In this document: one piece after another, positions 32,644-42,644 of the stretch
How the letters are laid out: each line of letters opens with the position of its first letter
How positions within the stretch are numbered: the first letter of the stretch is position 1
Origin: Furcasterigmium furcatum
Taxonomy: Eukaryota; Ascomycota; Sordariomycetes; Glomerellales; Plectosphaerellaceae
Direction: 5' to 3'
DNA length: 64,000 nucleotides
NCBI GenBank assembly: GCA_001599815.1
Contig: BCIA01000001.1
Span: forward strand, 1,058,934-1,122,933
The notes under the pieces: generated by a model
Database searches by the model: none
The model's input: only the letters and a program-made list of their open reading frames with translations
Told to the model about the DNA's origin: nothing
Translations under genes and position numbers: made by a program

Positions 32644-33306
32644 GGTGATATCTGCGCCGAGGTGTGACGGGAGGGCGTGGGGTTGTCGAGGGGCAACTTT
32701 TGGCGTTGACGTTAGCAGGAGATGGAGCCCCTGGCTAAAAGCACTCAGGGGTCTCGGATTAATAAGCGGCGTCCGCCGTTAGAACGCCGCCTTCAGATCG
32801 CGACTTGGGGAAAACCTCAGAAAATCGAGATGGTTTCGTGCTTAAACCACGGGTGATTCCGAGGACCCGCCAGATTGAGATTGAGCAGCCAGACCTGGAA
32901 CGGCCATATATTTTGTGACCCTTCAGTCGGAGACGAATTCATCGTTTTCCTTCTCCCTCAGAAGGGACACATTGTCAACCACCTCAGCCAGCTCAAATGT
33001 CCCGGTGACCGAGTCGACTTGACCTTGACTGATGATGAGTCTAACCAGGCCGGCCCCGACATTCTGGTGACCTCGGCCTATTCTTCCAAAGTTTCCGACG
33101 TCATCCTCGGGCTCAGCATACTATTTAACACCGGAATCCAACCCGCCCTCTCTTGTCTGCGGCGACGGCCTTTCTACCACTAGTATCTTCAACCCTGCTC
33201 ACGCCCCGGGCACCGATGCCGCCACCGAATACCGCCAAGCGGATTCTTATCCAGTTTGGACTGATGCGTCCTTCGAATCCAGCAAGTTTGAGGACTCTTG
33301 GTTCGA

Positions 33307-33399
33307 TCGGCTCCGACAATTTCCCCAGACTTGATCCCCCACGAGTCGGTTCCGACAGCCCAATTACCCCAGATTACCATTTCCCCAGATCGGCTCCGA
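33307..33399. promoter_or_regulatory. array of three TCGGNNCCGA palindromes and three TTTCCCCAGA-like boxes
   Basis: TCGGCTCCGA at 33307-33316, TCGGTTCCGA at 33346-33355 and TCGGCTCCGA at 33390-33399. Each is a CGG-N2-CCG inverted repeat with the flanking T/A also symmetric, the kind of half-site arrangement bound by Zn2Cys6 dimers. Between them lie TTTCCCCAGA (33320-33329), TTACCCCAGA (33364-33373) and TTTCCCCAGA (33380-33389). The array ends 283 bp before the dehydrogenase ATG. The regulator is unknown. Confidence 0.55.
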
Positions 33400-33610
33400 C
33401 TGTCCCTTGCATCTCGTCGCCATCACCCCGCATTCCACAGCCATTTAGTAGTAGAATACAGCTACTGATTGCCTCCATTCGGTCGAGCGGCGGGCAAGTT
33501 TCACTGACCTGCAAGGCAACTATCTCTCGTAGTGGTCACCTGCCTCTGGGTGGATGAATGGATGGGGTGACACTTGGTAGCGTGGCAGCGTGGGCTGATC
33601 AGGAACTCAC

Positions 33611-33617
33611 TATTAAA
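33611..33617 (+). promoter_or_regulatory. TATTAAA element of the dehydrogenase
   Basis: A TATA-like TATTAAA, 72 bp before ATG 33683. Confidence 0.35.
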
Positions 33618-33682
33618 GGCAAGACAACGGCCAGCCGAGTCCCCAATCATCCTGCTTCTTATTAGATAACTAGTTACATATC

Positions 33683-35036
33683 ATGCAAAGATTCCCAACA
33701 AAACTATTCTCCAGCTTTGTGGCCAAGAACTTCCGGGGACCCGTGCCGAGCAGCAGCAGCCTCCTCCGGGGCTCATTCTACGGCACCATGCGCGCGGCGA
33801 GATACTACGGCAAGGAGGACATCCGCGTCGAGCAAGTCCCGGAGCCCTCAGTTGGTGCAGGCCAGATCAAGGTGAGAGACATCGACCTGTAAACCAGCAG
33901 CCAGACGTCACCCGCTCAACGACACACCTAGATCTCCCCGGCGTTCGTCGGCATCTGCGGGACAGACCTCCACGAGTACCTCGGGGGCCCCAACTTCTGC
34001 CCGACCACGCCTCATCCCGTCACCGGCGAGTCCATCCCCGTCACCCTCGGCCACGAGTTCTCCGGCGTCATTTCCGAGCTCGGGCCCGGCGTCACTGGCT
34101 TCAAAGTCGGCCAGCCCTGCGCCGTCCAGCCCACCCTCTTCTGCGGGCACTGCGCGGCCTGCGGCGCTCACTCCGAGAACGTCTGCCACTCGGGCGGTTT
34201 CGTCGGCCTGAGCGGCGGCGGCGGCGGCCTCAGCGATGCCGTCTGCGTGAACGCGACACATGTCTTCCCCCTGCCGGAGAACCTCCCGCTGGAAATCGGC
34301 GCCCTGGTCGAGCCCCTGGCCGTTGCGTGGCATGCCGTCAGCGCCGCGCCGGATATCGGGCCCGAGTCCGTGGTCGTCATCATCGGGGGCGGTCCCATCG
34401 GTCTTGCCGCGATTCTCTGCCTCAAGGCAAAGGGCGTGGAGCAGATTGTTGTCTCGGAGGTGGCGGCTTCTCGTCAGAATTTCGCGGCCCAGCTCGGTGC
34501 TGCGCTGGTCGTGAATCCGATCAAGGAGGATGTCAAGGCGGTGGCGCTGGGGTTGAGCAACGGCAAAGGCGCCGACGTTGTTTTCGACTGCGCCGGAGTT
34601 CCAGCGAGGTATGTGATTCCAAGTACGATGACTTCCATGGCGCACCAAGGTGACCGCGAGCAGCATCAAGAGCGCCTGCGAGGTGGTCAAGACCAAGGGG
34701 ACGGTTGTCAACGTGGCCATTTGGGAGAAGGAAATCCCATTCAACCCGAACTGGGTGACCTTCAAGGAAAGCTCGTTCAAATCAGTCCTCGGCTATCAGA
34801 AGGAGGACTTCCAGGCTGTCATTGACAATCTCGCCACAGGTACGAGCCAGATTGCTTCTCTCGCATGTGTCGGGCGTGAATAGCTGCTGACATTAGTCTT
34901 CCCAGGTGCGATCAAGCCCAGCCAAATGATTACAAGGAAAATCAAACTTGACAATATTGTGGAGGATGGAATCAAGGCACTGATACATGACAAGGATAAC
35001 CAGGTGAAGATCCTGGTGGACATACATGCGAAGTAA
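33683..35036 (+). CDS. zinc-dependent alcohol dehydrogenase, butanediol-dehydrogenase type
   Basis: Four exons (33683-33871, 33932-34608, 34661-34839, 34906-35036) give 391 residues. The catalytic zinc site is seen in GICGTDLHEY and LGHEFSG. The structural zinc lobe has cysteines in FCGHCAACGAHSENVC, and the NAD-binding turn is VVIIGGGPIGLAA. It resembles (R,R)-2,3-butanediol / polyol dehydrogenases that oxidise vicinal diols or sugar alcohols. The first about 34 residues are Arg/Ser/Phe-rich with no acids, like a mitochondrial presequence; ATG at 33788 would give a cytosolic form. Intron 34609-34660 ends at CGCGAG, the only acceptor that restores the family sequence (CAGVPASSIKSAC). Confidence 0.9.
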
Positions 35037-35611
35037 ATAGACGAAGCAGCGAGGGCAAAGAGACACTAGATGCTCTGAAATTGGTTCAAACAAATCCCTG
35101 GTTCTTGAATTTGACATACGGCCTCGAGCTGAGTATTGAGAAGGGCTTAATATGAAATCAGCAACACGGACTTGTTGGGTAGGTAACGATTAAAGTGATC
35201 TCATGAGACCGGGAACAAACTGCAACCCGAAGCTGTGGTAGAGCACTGCTCAATCTTGAACCTCATTGGGTCAATGAATCGTGGCTTTCTTGTGTAACCG
35301 TAACTCAGCCAATGGCTCTGCTGAGCCTCAACCTTTTGACGACTACATTAAGGCAATTAAAACTCGGCTGCAAGGACAGAACGGTCTGGTCTGGTCTAGG
35401 GGGCACTGGAAACTGGACAATGGCTTTGTGGAGAACTCGTGTCAATGGAATGGTCATAAATGATATATCGTAAGGCCTCTAATCTGACCAAAATGTCATG
35501 CCGGCGTAAATGATGCCCCTTGCGGCTCATCGGTCGTTGATAAAACAACGCTTGCCCTTTTACCCAAGTCTAGTTTGTTGTACAATCCTTCCGGCCCTGT
35601 AACCCCGGGAA
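35037..35611. other. intergenic between convergent stops
   Basis: 575 bp holding two 3' ends; no gene or repeat is supported. Confidence 0.5.
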
Positions 35612-37162
35612 TCACCTCTGCCTCGTTGTCCTGCTGACGCTGACGCTGACCTCCTCCGTCACCACAATGCCGCTCGGCTGGCCTTGGTTGGTGTTGTTTA
35701 TGGGGAGGATGGCCTCGTCGCTCTTGTTCCCTTCGCTCTCATACATGATGTTGACCTCTGTGAAGGGCCCGTTGACGTTCGTCTTCCGCTCGTCCGCCTC
35801 GTTGCTGTGGGACATGCCCGCTGCCGGCTTGACGCGCCCCAGCTCGTGCGGCCCGTCGCTTGTCCCCTGACTCTTCTTGTACCCTCCCGACAAGCCGGAA
35901 CGGTTTGTCGAAACGCTCTTCCTGATCCGCTTGTAGAGGGGGATGATACTCGGAATGGCGATACAGATGAGTGTCACCGACATCTCGGCGGCGCACCACA
36001 CCACTAGTTGGACTGTGTCTCCTGATGGGTGGGAATAGATATCAGCGGAAATTCCTTCCTGGTGCGGGCTTAGGAGTAGAGTCTGGGGTGACTTACCGGT
36101 GTAGTTGTCGCTCCCCAGGCCTGGCAGGTTGACGGTCCTGACGATTCCACATATTCCGGCCCTGGTTGAAGAAAAGATGAGTTCAGAGGCGTTCCATAGG
36201 ATGCTGCAGGTGCCAGGACAACTCACAAGGCTCCGAAACTCAAGCTGATCCCGACAATCGCCTTCTCCTTCCTCTTCATCTCAAGATTCCGGATAAAGAT
36301 CCACGGGAAGATGGCGAAGAAGAAGTCCACGAAAATACAATAGCCTGTTATACAAACACATCAGCAACATGCCCTCAGACGACAAGGGGTCGGTCGGGGA
36401 TCCTCGTACTGCCGAGCAGAATCGCCCACGGAACGGGCTCGATGATGCACCGCCCCTCGATGCGCTTGTCGTAAATGCGCTGGGCTGGGATGCACTGGAA
36501 CCAGCACAGGATCGCCGTCATGCACGACGCGAAGAGGAGGGAGCCCCCGACGCCCCAGATGGAGATCCGGTGCCACCTGACGACGACGATGCGCAGGAGG
36601 AACAGCGCGAGCGACATCTTGCTCATCCCCATGCCGATGATGATGAAGGTCTGGCCGATGACCTCCCACTTGTGCGCCGAGGCTGCGTTGTCGAGCGACA
36701 GGGTCGCCTGGTCGATGCCGAACCCATAGTTTGCCGAGATGTGTACGAAGAGGTTGTGAAGAAACAGGAACACCTGAAAGATACGCGATTAGCAAAAACA
36801 TTTAGGTGTCTGAAGCAGGCGGGCGTCTTCGTCCGTACCCAGCTCCAAAGGTACATGTGGTCGTCCGCTCCGAACGAACGGACGACGAAGAGTCGGGTAT
36901 ATAGCCGGAGAAGGAGGAATATAAAAACCGCCGCCGTCATCTACAGTCAAGGTCCAGAAAGTCAGTAGATGTTCCATGCATGTTTGTCCCAAAGCTGATA
37001 AGTGTCGTTGACTCGTATGGAGCCTCTTTTCGCCAGGGTTGGGCTTGGAGCACGGCACAGCACGGCCAAGAACCCAAGAACCTGGAGTAAAACCGTGCGC
37101 AAGGAGGTTAAACGTACCACCCACATGATAATGACGGTCCGGGGACCTTCGCCGCCCATCAT
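35612..37162 (-). CDS. Pth11-like seven-helix membrane receptor (fungal rhodopsin-type domain)
   Basis: Six exons (37162-37118, 36940-36839, 36773-36410, 36344-36227, 36161-36097, 36021-35612) give 367 residues. Landmarks of the Pth11-like/rhodopsin-type domain are LLRLYTRLFVVRSFGADDH, NYGFGIDQATL, GMGMSKMSLALFLLRI and LCWFQCIPAQRIYDKRIEGRC, followed by two further helix pairs and a polar tail of about 120 residues. There is no CFEM domain in front. Such receptors sense surfaces or host cues at the plasma membrane in plant-associated fungi; ligand and G-protein coupling are unproven. Intron 1 is long (177 bp) and the 15-codon first exon is the least certain part. Confidence 0.82.
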
Positions 37163-38184
37163 CTTGAAGACTGATTTGGCGGTTTATACGGGATCATGAA
37201 CAGTGACCGAGTCGAATGTGAAGCCACCGAGAGACGGGAGGAGGGCCATTGTTGAAGACTGACTGAAACCGGACCCCGAGAAGAAATCGGTGGCCCGGGG
37301 CGTCTCGAGGAGGGACAATTAGTGCATGGATGACGATTTTGGAAGAAGAAATGTTCATTTTGGCCGGGCCGGCCGAGGGATTGACGCCTGCGTGGGGGTT
37401 CTGCGCAAGCTGCGCATACTGCGCAAGTTTCTAGTTGAACGAAGCAGCACTCGTCGACGTCGACCCTGGCACCTTGATGATGTGCATTCCGTAAGGGGCA
37501 ACGAGGAGCCAGGGCCTGGCGATCGAGACTTAGCCCATACCCCTGCAGATTTAGTGCTTCGGACAGGGGCCGCTTATTGATATGCGAGAAGTGACAGAAA
37601 GCCATGCTCTGAAGGCGGCAGTACCGCGCAAATTCATGAGATCCTGTCTTGACGATTCTGCATGACAGCCGTCTCTGTGTCTTAACTGGACGTGGGTTGC
37701 GCTTGGCAGGCGTGAGAACTGATTCAGAGTTCTGATATCAAGCACCATTCTTAGTCTCTTCCAGAGCCTTGAAGAGCCCACTTGTAGCCGCGGAGCGACC
37801 CATCGATTCCTCCCGCGTTTTACCGTCCTTCCACTAATCCACTAGGTGCAGGGTAAGGTGGTCTTAAGGGCCAGAACCCACCAATATCCTCGCTGCGTAC
37901 CGGCCACGGAGGAGCGGCCCGTTTGTAGAAACTCATCCGTCCCGTTCGGCGTCGATAGCACAACGGCGAAGGATGGAGCGCAACGCGCAGCTGCCGGGGG
38001 GCCGCACACATCGAAAGGGGCTCAGGGGTTATCTGCCTGGGAGAGGGGCTAGGCCGTGGTACTTATGGGCCATGGATGGCCATGGTTGGTAGGGACAGCG
38101 ATTTCCGAGGAAGGATTTCTTCCACATCCCTATTCAGTCACATGTTCCTTTGTGACACGTCGACTGGTCTCATCCCCCGACTTC
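37163..38184. other. divergent promoter region, Pth11-like gene and P450 C
   Basis: About 1 kb with no gene, TATA box or clear repeat that I can support. Confidence 0.5.
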
Positions 38185-39998
38185 ATGCCGACTGACATGT
38201 CCTTCGGCCTGCCAGACGCTCTTCAGCAGCGGGTGCCGCAGGTCGCGGTGCTCGGGGCCCTGACCTGGGTCACCTGGTGCGTGTGGGAGTACGCGACCTC
38301 GCCGCTGAAGAAATACCCGGGCCCTTACCTTGCAGGTGGGTTTGAAAGGAACCTGAACCCTGCCGGCTCCCGGCCGTGCTCGAAATGCTGGCTAACAACC
38401 GCGTCTGACGCCGCCAGGCTGGACAAACCTGTGGAGGTTCTACCACGTCCTTCGGCTCAACTCCCATCTTGTCGTCAGCGAGCTGCACAAAAAGTATGGC
38501 CCGGTCGTCCGAATCGGACCCAAGATTCTCAGTCTTGAGGATCCGTCCTTGATCAAGACGATTTACAAGTTTCAGGATGATTGGGTTAAAGTAGGCCTCC
38601 CCGGCTTCCTGACTACGACGCGATGCTAACGAGATGCTCAGACTGAGTTCTATCACGGGGGCTCGACGAGGGATTTCACCGGAAAAGTGACTTACAACAT
38701 CTTCGGCGTGTCAGATAGGCAAGAACACGCCCAGATCAGAAAGCCAATTGGAAAGCTGTACTCCCCCGCCGGAGCCTCGGCGATCGAGACACACGTCGAC
38801 AGTGCCATCTCCCAGTTCTGCGAGCAGCTGGAGGCTCGCTTCATCGACGGCCCCAACGCGGGGAAGACCTGCGAGATCGAGAAGTGGTTTCTCTACTGTA
38901 GGTCAACGGCCGCTCTCGTCACTCATAGCAGCAGCACTGACGAGATTCTCTTCGGCTCCCCAGTTGCCACGGACGTCGTCGGCGATATCACGTTCAGCCA
39001 ACCTTTCGGCTACCTGAAGCATGGCTGCGACTTTGACGGCACGCTGGCCGACTCCGAGATGGCCATGAACTACCTCGCCATCGTCGGCCAGATCCCGATC
39101 CTGGACTTCTTCGGCGCCCAGAACCCCCTGCTCAAGCTCGTCATGACCTCCCCGTTCACCACCGCAAATAGGATTGCAAAGGATCATCTCACGAACAGGC
39201 TGGCCGGTAAAGACGAGGACACCCACGACCCCGCCAACCCCGACTTCCTGGACGGCTTCATCGAGGCGCAGAAGACGTACCCGGAGATCGTGACACCCGG
39301 CCAAATCCAGTCGTGAGTTCTCCTGCCGGCGGTGCTTGACCGTCATCCTGCTGACACCACCCAGGTATCTCCTGATCAACCTGATTGCAGGCGCCGATAC
39401 CACGGCGGTCGCTATGTCCTCGGCGGTGTACTTCGGGCTGAAAACCCCCGAGGTCTGGAAGAAGCTTGAAACGGAGATCCTCAGCGCAGGCCTCCCCGAC
39501 GACAGTCCCATCACTCACAAGAACTGCCGCGTGCTGCCGTATCTGGATGCCGTGATCCGCGAGTCGATGAGATTGCACCCCCCTGTCGGAATGCCGCTCG
39601 AACGTTACGTGCCGAAGGACGGCCTCCGCCTCCCGGATGGGAGCCTCGTGCCGGGCGGCTTAATGGTAGGAATGAACCCGTACATGGTGAATCGCTCCGC
39701 TGTCTTCGGAGAGGACGTCGACGCCTTCAGACCCGAGCGCTGGCTGCAGAACGCCGACGAGAGCGCCGAGGAGTTCCAGAAGCGGTTCATGGAGATGAGC
39801 AACGCGGATCTCACGTTTGGGGCCGGCAGCAGGATCTGTGGTGGGAGGCACATCGCGAATCTGGAAGTGTACAAGATCCTTTCCACGCTCGTCAAGAAGT
39901 ATCGGATCGAGCTTGTCGACCCAGAGAAGGAATGGGTTGTCAAGAATGGGTGGTTTCTGAGGCAGAGTGGTGTTGAAGTCAGGATGCAGCGTCGGTAG
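38185..39998 (+). CDS. cytochrome P450 monooxygenase (P450 C), pisatin-demethylase-like
   Basis: Five exons (38185-38335, 38418-38590, 38642-38897, 38964-39312, 39365-39998) give 520 residues. The N-terminal anchor (VAVLGALTWVTWCVW) is followed by KKYPGPYLA. The I-helix reads AGADTTAVA, the K-helix ESMR, the PERF-like block FRPERW, and the heme loop FGAGSRICGG. The whole sequence follows the pisatin demethylase/CYP57-like fungal group, which detoxifies plant phenolics or modifies metabolites; the true substrate is unknown. Intron 38898-38963 is 66 nt without stops, so both spliced and retained forms stay in frame; the spliced form gives the conserved LYFATDVVGDITF. Confidence 0.9.
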
Positions 39999-40785
39999 AT
40001 GTCACTTGTGGTATGGATGGCGTCGGTAGACTGGAGAGTTACTGATAGACTCATGACTGAACTGCATAGCGAGAAATCATGTTTAGGCGATTGCCTCTTG
40101 AACCTGACAGAAAAAGAGACGAGGATGAGTATGAGAATGGATGGGAGAAGCTGAGGCGCGGGGAGAGACACAAGGAGAAAGCATAGGAGCCATCAACATT
40201 TCGAACCAGGATCGCAATATACGAACTGGTTGTTGTGTCGGCTATGGAGGGCAGGGAATCCGTGTATCAAGTTGTCCAGCACGTCAACGTGCACCGCATC
40301 CGAAGCCTCAAGGCGCATCGCCCCCTCAGGACGGGTGATGAGCCGTGCACCCATGATCGTCAAGTGCGGGTCGTCTGATCGACGACTTGGCATGGTGCTT
40401 CTTTCTCTCGGTGATCTTGACGCTGAGACATCATAATCATTCAAGGAAAGATGCGGATCGTGGCTGTGGAAGCCGGGCTGATGATCAAATGTTCCATTTC
40501 CTAGCCTAAAAGACGCCCTCGAGGCTCTGGGATAACCAGTCGCTGTGGTCCCAGCTTCTGGAGCACAGCCGGCCAGGCTCTCTAAAATCGAGTCAAGGGC
40601 ACACTCGCGGACGGACGGCCTCTCCTGTTGGTCCAAAAGCATTATAATTAGTCGGGCCAGGCGCCAAAAGAATCAACGGCTTCCCTCTATCGCATACTGT
40701 ACACCGTCGTCCGCTGCGGCCCTCCGTGATGCAAAGGTCTCCTCCCACTGTCTCAACGAAATAAAAAACCGAAGACAAAGACGAT
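39999..40785. other. intergenic between convergent P450 C and Rab5
   Basis: 787 bp; two 3' ends, no gene or repeat supported. Confidence 0.5.
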
Positions 40786-41704
40786 CTAGCAGCTGCAGGG
40801 ACCGCTGACGTTGGTGTTCTGGCTCTCCGATTGCAGGGTGACGCCCTGTCGCTGTCCCGGCCTGGTATGCCTAGGGCCGACCTGGTCCAGCGGCAGCTTC
40901 TTCGCGATGGCCGTGAAGAGTTCCTTGACGTTCTCGGCCGTCTTAGCGGATGTCTCGAAGAAGAGGAGCCCGGCCTCCTTCGCGTAGGCCTCGGCGTCGG
41001 CGGTCGAGATGGCCCGCTTGTCGGGCTGCTCCGTTACGAGATCGAGCTTGTTGCCCGCGAGGGCGATGATGATATTCTCGTTTGCTTGGCGCTGCAGCTC
41101 CTTCACCCACGACTTGGCTTTGTCGAGAGATGCCTGTGTCCAGCGTTAGCAAGTCAGATCAGCCTGGCGAGTTGCGCCTCGGTCGCGGGTCAGCATACAG
41201 ATTGGGTAATATCGTAGACGACAACGGCGCAGTTGGCGTTTCGGTAGTACATGGGCGCGAGGGACTTGTAGCGCTCCTGACCAGCAGTATCCCAAATCTC
41301 AAACTTGACTGTGGTGTTCTCGTCGAGGGAGATGGTTTGTGTGAGGAAGGCGGCACCGATAGTGGACTCCCTGTAGGAGTCGAATTGATCCTGGAGGTTC
41401 GTTAGCCACGGGCGCATGGGCGGGAGACAAGTGAGGGAGTCGGCCGCACCTTGACGAATCGGAGGACAATAGAGCTCTGCAGAGAAGGTCAGCTCTAGGA
41501 CGGGTCTTGGTGTTTCATGCCGTTAATTACCTTGCCGACAGCGGACTCGCCTGCAGAGACACTGGGTTAGCGATGGTCTCAGCCTGCCCGTGGTTGCGGT
41601 GAGCACATACCGAGCAGGACGAGCTTGAACTGGGCAAAGCGCGAGTTGCTCATGCCCCGCGCGCCGGGTCCACCAGGACCGCCGGGACCGCCACGGGAAG
41701 CCAT
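40786..41704 (-). CDS. ypt5: Rab5-family GTPase (Ypt5/Vps21 type)
   Basis: Five exons (41704-41611, 41550-41531, 41476-41450, 41390-41199, 41133-40786) give 226 residues, with two micro-exons of 20 and 27 nt around the P-loop. The GTPase motifs are complete: GESAVGKS (P-loop), the switch I effector segment with STIGAAFLTQ, WDTAGQERY (switch II), GNKLDL and ETSAK. The effector sequence and YYRNANCAVVVYDIT are typical of Rab5. The C-terminal Cys-Ser-Cys is the geranylgeranylation site. The protein directs fusion of early endosomes. A Gly/Pro-rich stretch opens the N-terminus. Sac1 diverges from it across 940 bp. Confidence 0.96.
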
Positions 41705-42644
41705 AGTATCTGGTTGGTAGGGGATCGGTGGGATGTCGAGACTGGTGCAGAGGTCGTGCTGGGATATCGGGCAGGGCGTCAGAAGGCACCTCAGTTATCC
41801 CAAACAAGGCAAGAAGGTATCGTCTTGTCGCAGGACTGGGACTCGCAAACACTGTCGAGTCGATCGTCGGGGAGGGTCGTCGGAAAACTGCAGGAGGTTG
41901 GTGTTGGGACCGGAGAGTCGGGTGACGGCGGTGGATGGGCCGGCTCGAGAATATCACTGCCTTGGGGGAGGGGAGCCTAGGCTAATGCAGTCGCAGGTTG
42001 GTTGATGAGTGGCCAAAGAGATGAGAGATCCTTGCACACGTCAGGGTTGGGGGTGACTTCGAAGCGCGGGCGATGGATGGATGGATGAACGAACGGATCG
42101 GAGTCCAGGAGAGTCGGCGGTAGCAGCAAGAAGGCGGGACGCATCAGTGCCCCGTCAATCCCGCCTGACACCTGACGACCTACGTCGCCCAGCACGTCCT
42201 GAGTGGCTGATGCCGGCCAAGTGGATCACTGACGAGTTCGCTTGCTGCATTCTGCCCGCAAAAGGCAAAACTGCGGCGAGTTATGCAGCACGTGATATCG
42301 AGTACCCCGCTAACTGCCTAGGGACACTCTAGGCATCTAAACCTGGCGCTAACTTGACGCCAGGGGTCCATTACGCAATCGAGGCACCGGGCAGTTGCTT
42401 GGCCGAATCGTGGCTTCCACTCCGCGATGTGACGACAGCGAACAACGTCCTTTTTCGATTGGGGCTCCTCCACTGCTTATCACCTTCCTTTTGTCCCGCG
42501 CAAGCTGCCACCAACCACCAAGCTCGGAGCTTCAAGAATCACCCCAGAGCAGCTCCATCTCCGACCTTCTCCCAAAAACTTCAATTCGAGCTATTTCCAG
42601 CGCCCGGCGTTTGCTTGCTCGACGCTGCCAGCCTCGCCGCCACC
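41705..42644. other. divergent promoter region, Rab5 and Sac1
   Basis: 940 bp with the GATG repeat at 42072-42087. A perfect GCCGCCACCATGG start context ends the region at the Sac1 ATG. Confidence 0.5.
42072..42087 (+). repeat. (GATG)4 microsatellite
   Basis: Four perfect GATG units in the Rab5/Sac1 promoter region. Confidence 0.8.

Larger units (their letters stand above)
32644..33682. promoter_or_regulatory. divergent promoter region, b5-domain gene and dehydrogenase
   Basis: About 1 kb between divergent starts. It contains the palindrome array at 33307-33399 and a TATA-like element at 33611-33617, listed separately. No gene is supported. Confidence 0.5.

Noticed and set aside
35612..37162. 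Three 65-bp introns in one gene as a sign of intron copying
   Set aside because: The intron sequences do not resemble each other and 65 bp is near the usual length here.
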